Position numbers and translations under genes: made by a program
The notes under the pieces: generated by a model
Databases searched by the model: none
The model's input: only the letters and a program-made list of their open reading frames with translations
Told to the model about the DNA's origin: nothing
Part shown: piece by piece, positions 5,243 through 5,603 of the stretch
Position numbering within the stretch: position 1 is the stretch's first letter
How the letters are laid out: every line of letters starts with the position of its first letter
NCBI GenBank assembly: GCA_009392075.1
Contig: VFHG01000308.1
Coordinates: forward strand, 1 to 5,603
Length of the DNA stretch: 5,603 nucleotides
From: SAR202 cluster bacterium
GTDB taxonomy: Bacteria; Chloroflexota; Dehalococcoidia; UBA3495
Reading direction: 5' to 3'

Positions 5243-5603
5243 AGCGACCTGACCAAGTGAAGACGGCGCCCGATCAAGGCATAAGCGACCGGGTTCCCCC
5301 CGGTCAATTCCTCACCACCAAGTTTCCAGTCCTGACCTACGGCCCCGAACCCAAGATCGACATCGACACCTGGGAAATCCGGATCTTCGGGCTGGTTGAG
5401 CGGGAGATAACCTTGAACTGGGAGCAGTTCTCGGCCCTGCAATGGACGACCATCCTGGCCGACTTCCACTGCGTTACCCAGTGGAGCCAACTGGATAACA
5501 CCTGGGAAGGCGTGACTTTTAGCGACCTGATCGCCCCCGCCGGACCCAAACCAGAAGCCAAGTTCGTCATGGCCCACTGCTACGGTGGTAACTCCACCAA
5601 TCT
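5239..5603 (+). CDS. Sulfite oxidase-like molybdopterin-dependent oxidoreductase, 3'-truncated
   Basis: The frame opens at ATG 5239 and runs off the window after 121 codons. The sequence matches the short (about 200 aa) cytoplasmic branch of the oxidoreductase molybdopterin-binding family (PF00174). It shows RVPPGQ (18-23), FPVLTYG (29-35), the strand WEIRIFGLVE (45-54), then ADFHCVTQWSQLDNTWEGV (74-92) and AHCYGGNSTN (112-121). In this fold the Cys of FHCVTxWS (Cys78) is the expected molybdenum ligand, and it is a normal cysteine codon. No Tat or Sec signal is seen at the N-terminus, unlike MsrP/YedY and periplasmic sulfite dehydrogenases. A ribosome site, GGAG (5224-5227), is 11 nt upstream, rather far, so coupling to the 10-codon ORF may assist initiation. 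The physiological substrate of this branch is not established. Confidence 0.88.
   Translation, partial: MKRPDQVKTAPDQGISDRVPPGQFLTTKFPVLTYGPEPKIDIDTWEIRIFGLVEREITLNWEQFSALQWTTILADFHCVTQWSQLDNTWEGVTFSDLIAPAGPKPEAKFVMAHCYGGNSTN

Overview
The window is a moderately GC-rich, gene-dense bacterial segment with no tRNA, rRNA, CRISPR array or insertion sequence that I can see. The gene content is a bacterial PAL-like NHL propeller, a 14-helix DHA2 transporter, a luciferase-like flavin monooxygenase, a selenocysteine-containing SelD and a short sulfite-oxidase-like molybdoenzyme. This fits an environmental Chloroflexota lineage such as Dehalococcoidia/SAR202, where flavin monooxygenases are often abundant. 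That assignment is inference from gene content, not from a marker gene.

Layout: (1) 3-554 (+) is the 3' part of an NHL-repeat protein with peptidyl-hydroxyglycine-lyase-like motifs. (2) 632-721 and 729-953 (+) are two tandem small ORFs of 29 and 74 aa, of unknown function. (3) 971-1012 is a perfect, apparently bidirectional terminator between these genes and a convergent gene. (4) 1030-2526 (-) is a DHA2-type MFS transporter. (5) 2527-2805 is a divergent intergenic region with a good sigma70-type promoter for the next gene. (6) 2806-3984 (+) is a LLM-class flavin-dependent oxidoreductase. (7) 4079-5125 (+) is selD, read through an in-frame UGA at codon 17. (8) 5239 to the window end (+) is the 5' part of a sulfite-oxidase-like Mo oxidoreductase, preceded by its own promoter and a possible 10-codon leader ORF.

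The main result is selD. A conventional ORF call starts at 4181 and loses the catalytic N-terminus. Extending the frame upstream to the ATG at 4079, which has a good Shine-Dalgarno, gives a 348-residue protein collinear with E. coli SelD. Its only in-frame stop is a UGA exactly at the catalytic Cys17 position. A perfect 8-bp hairpin with a GUC loop lies 27 nt downstream of the UGA, as expected for a bacterial SECIS element. The organism therefore very probably makes selenoproteins, and its selenophosphate synthetase is itself one. The usual second cysteine (Cys19 in E. coli) is Ala, while a Cys at position 14 creates a CxxU motif.

The neighbouring genes look like individually promoted units rather than one operon. 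The flavin monooxygenase and the Mo oxidoreductase each have a TTGACA -35 box with a 16-bp spacer. No direct functional link between SelD and its neighbours is visible in the sequence.
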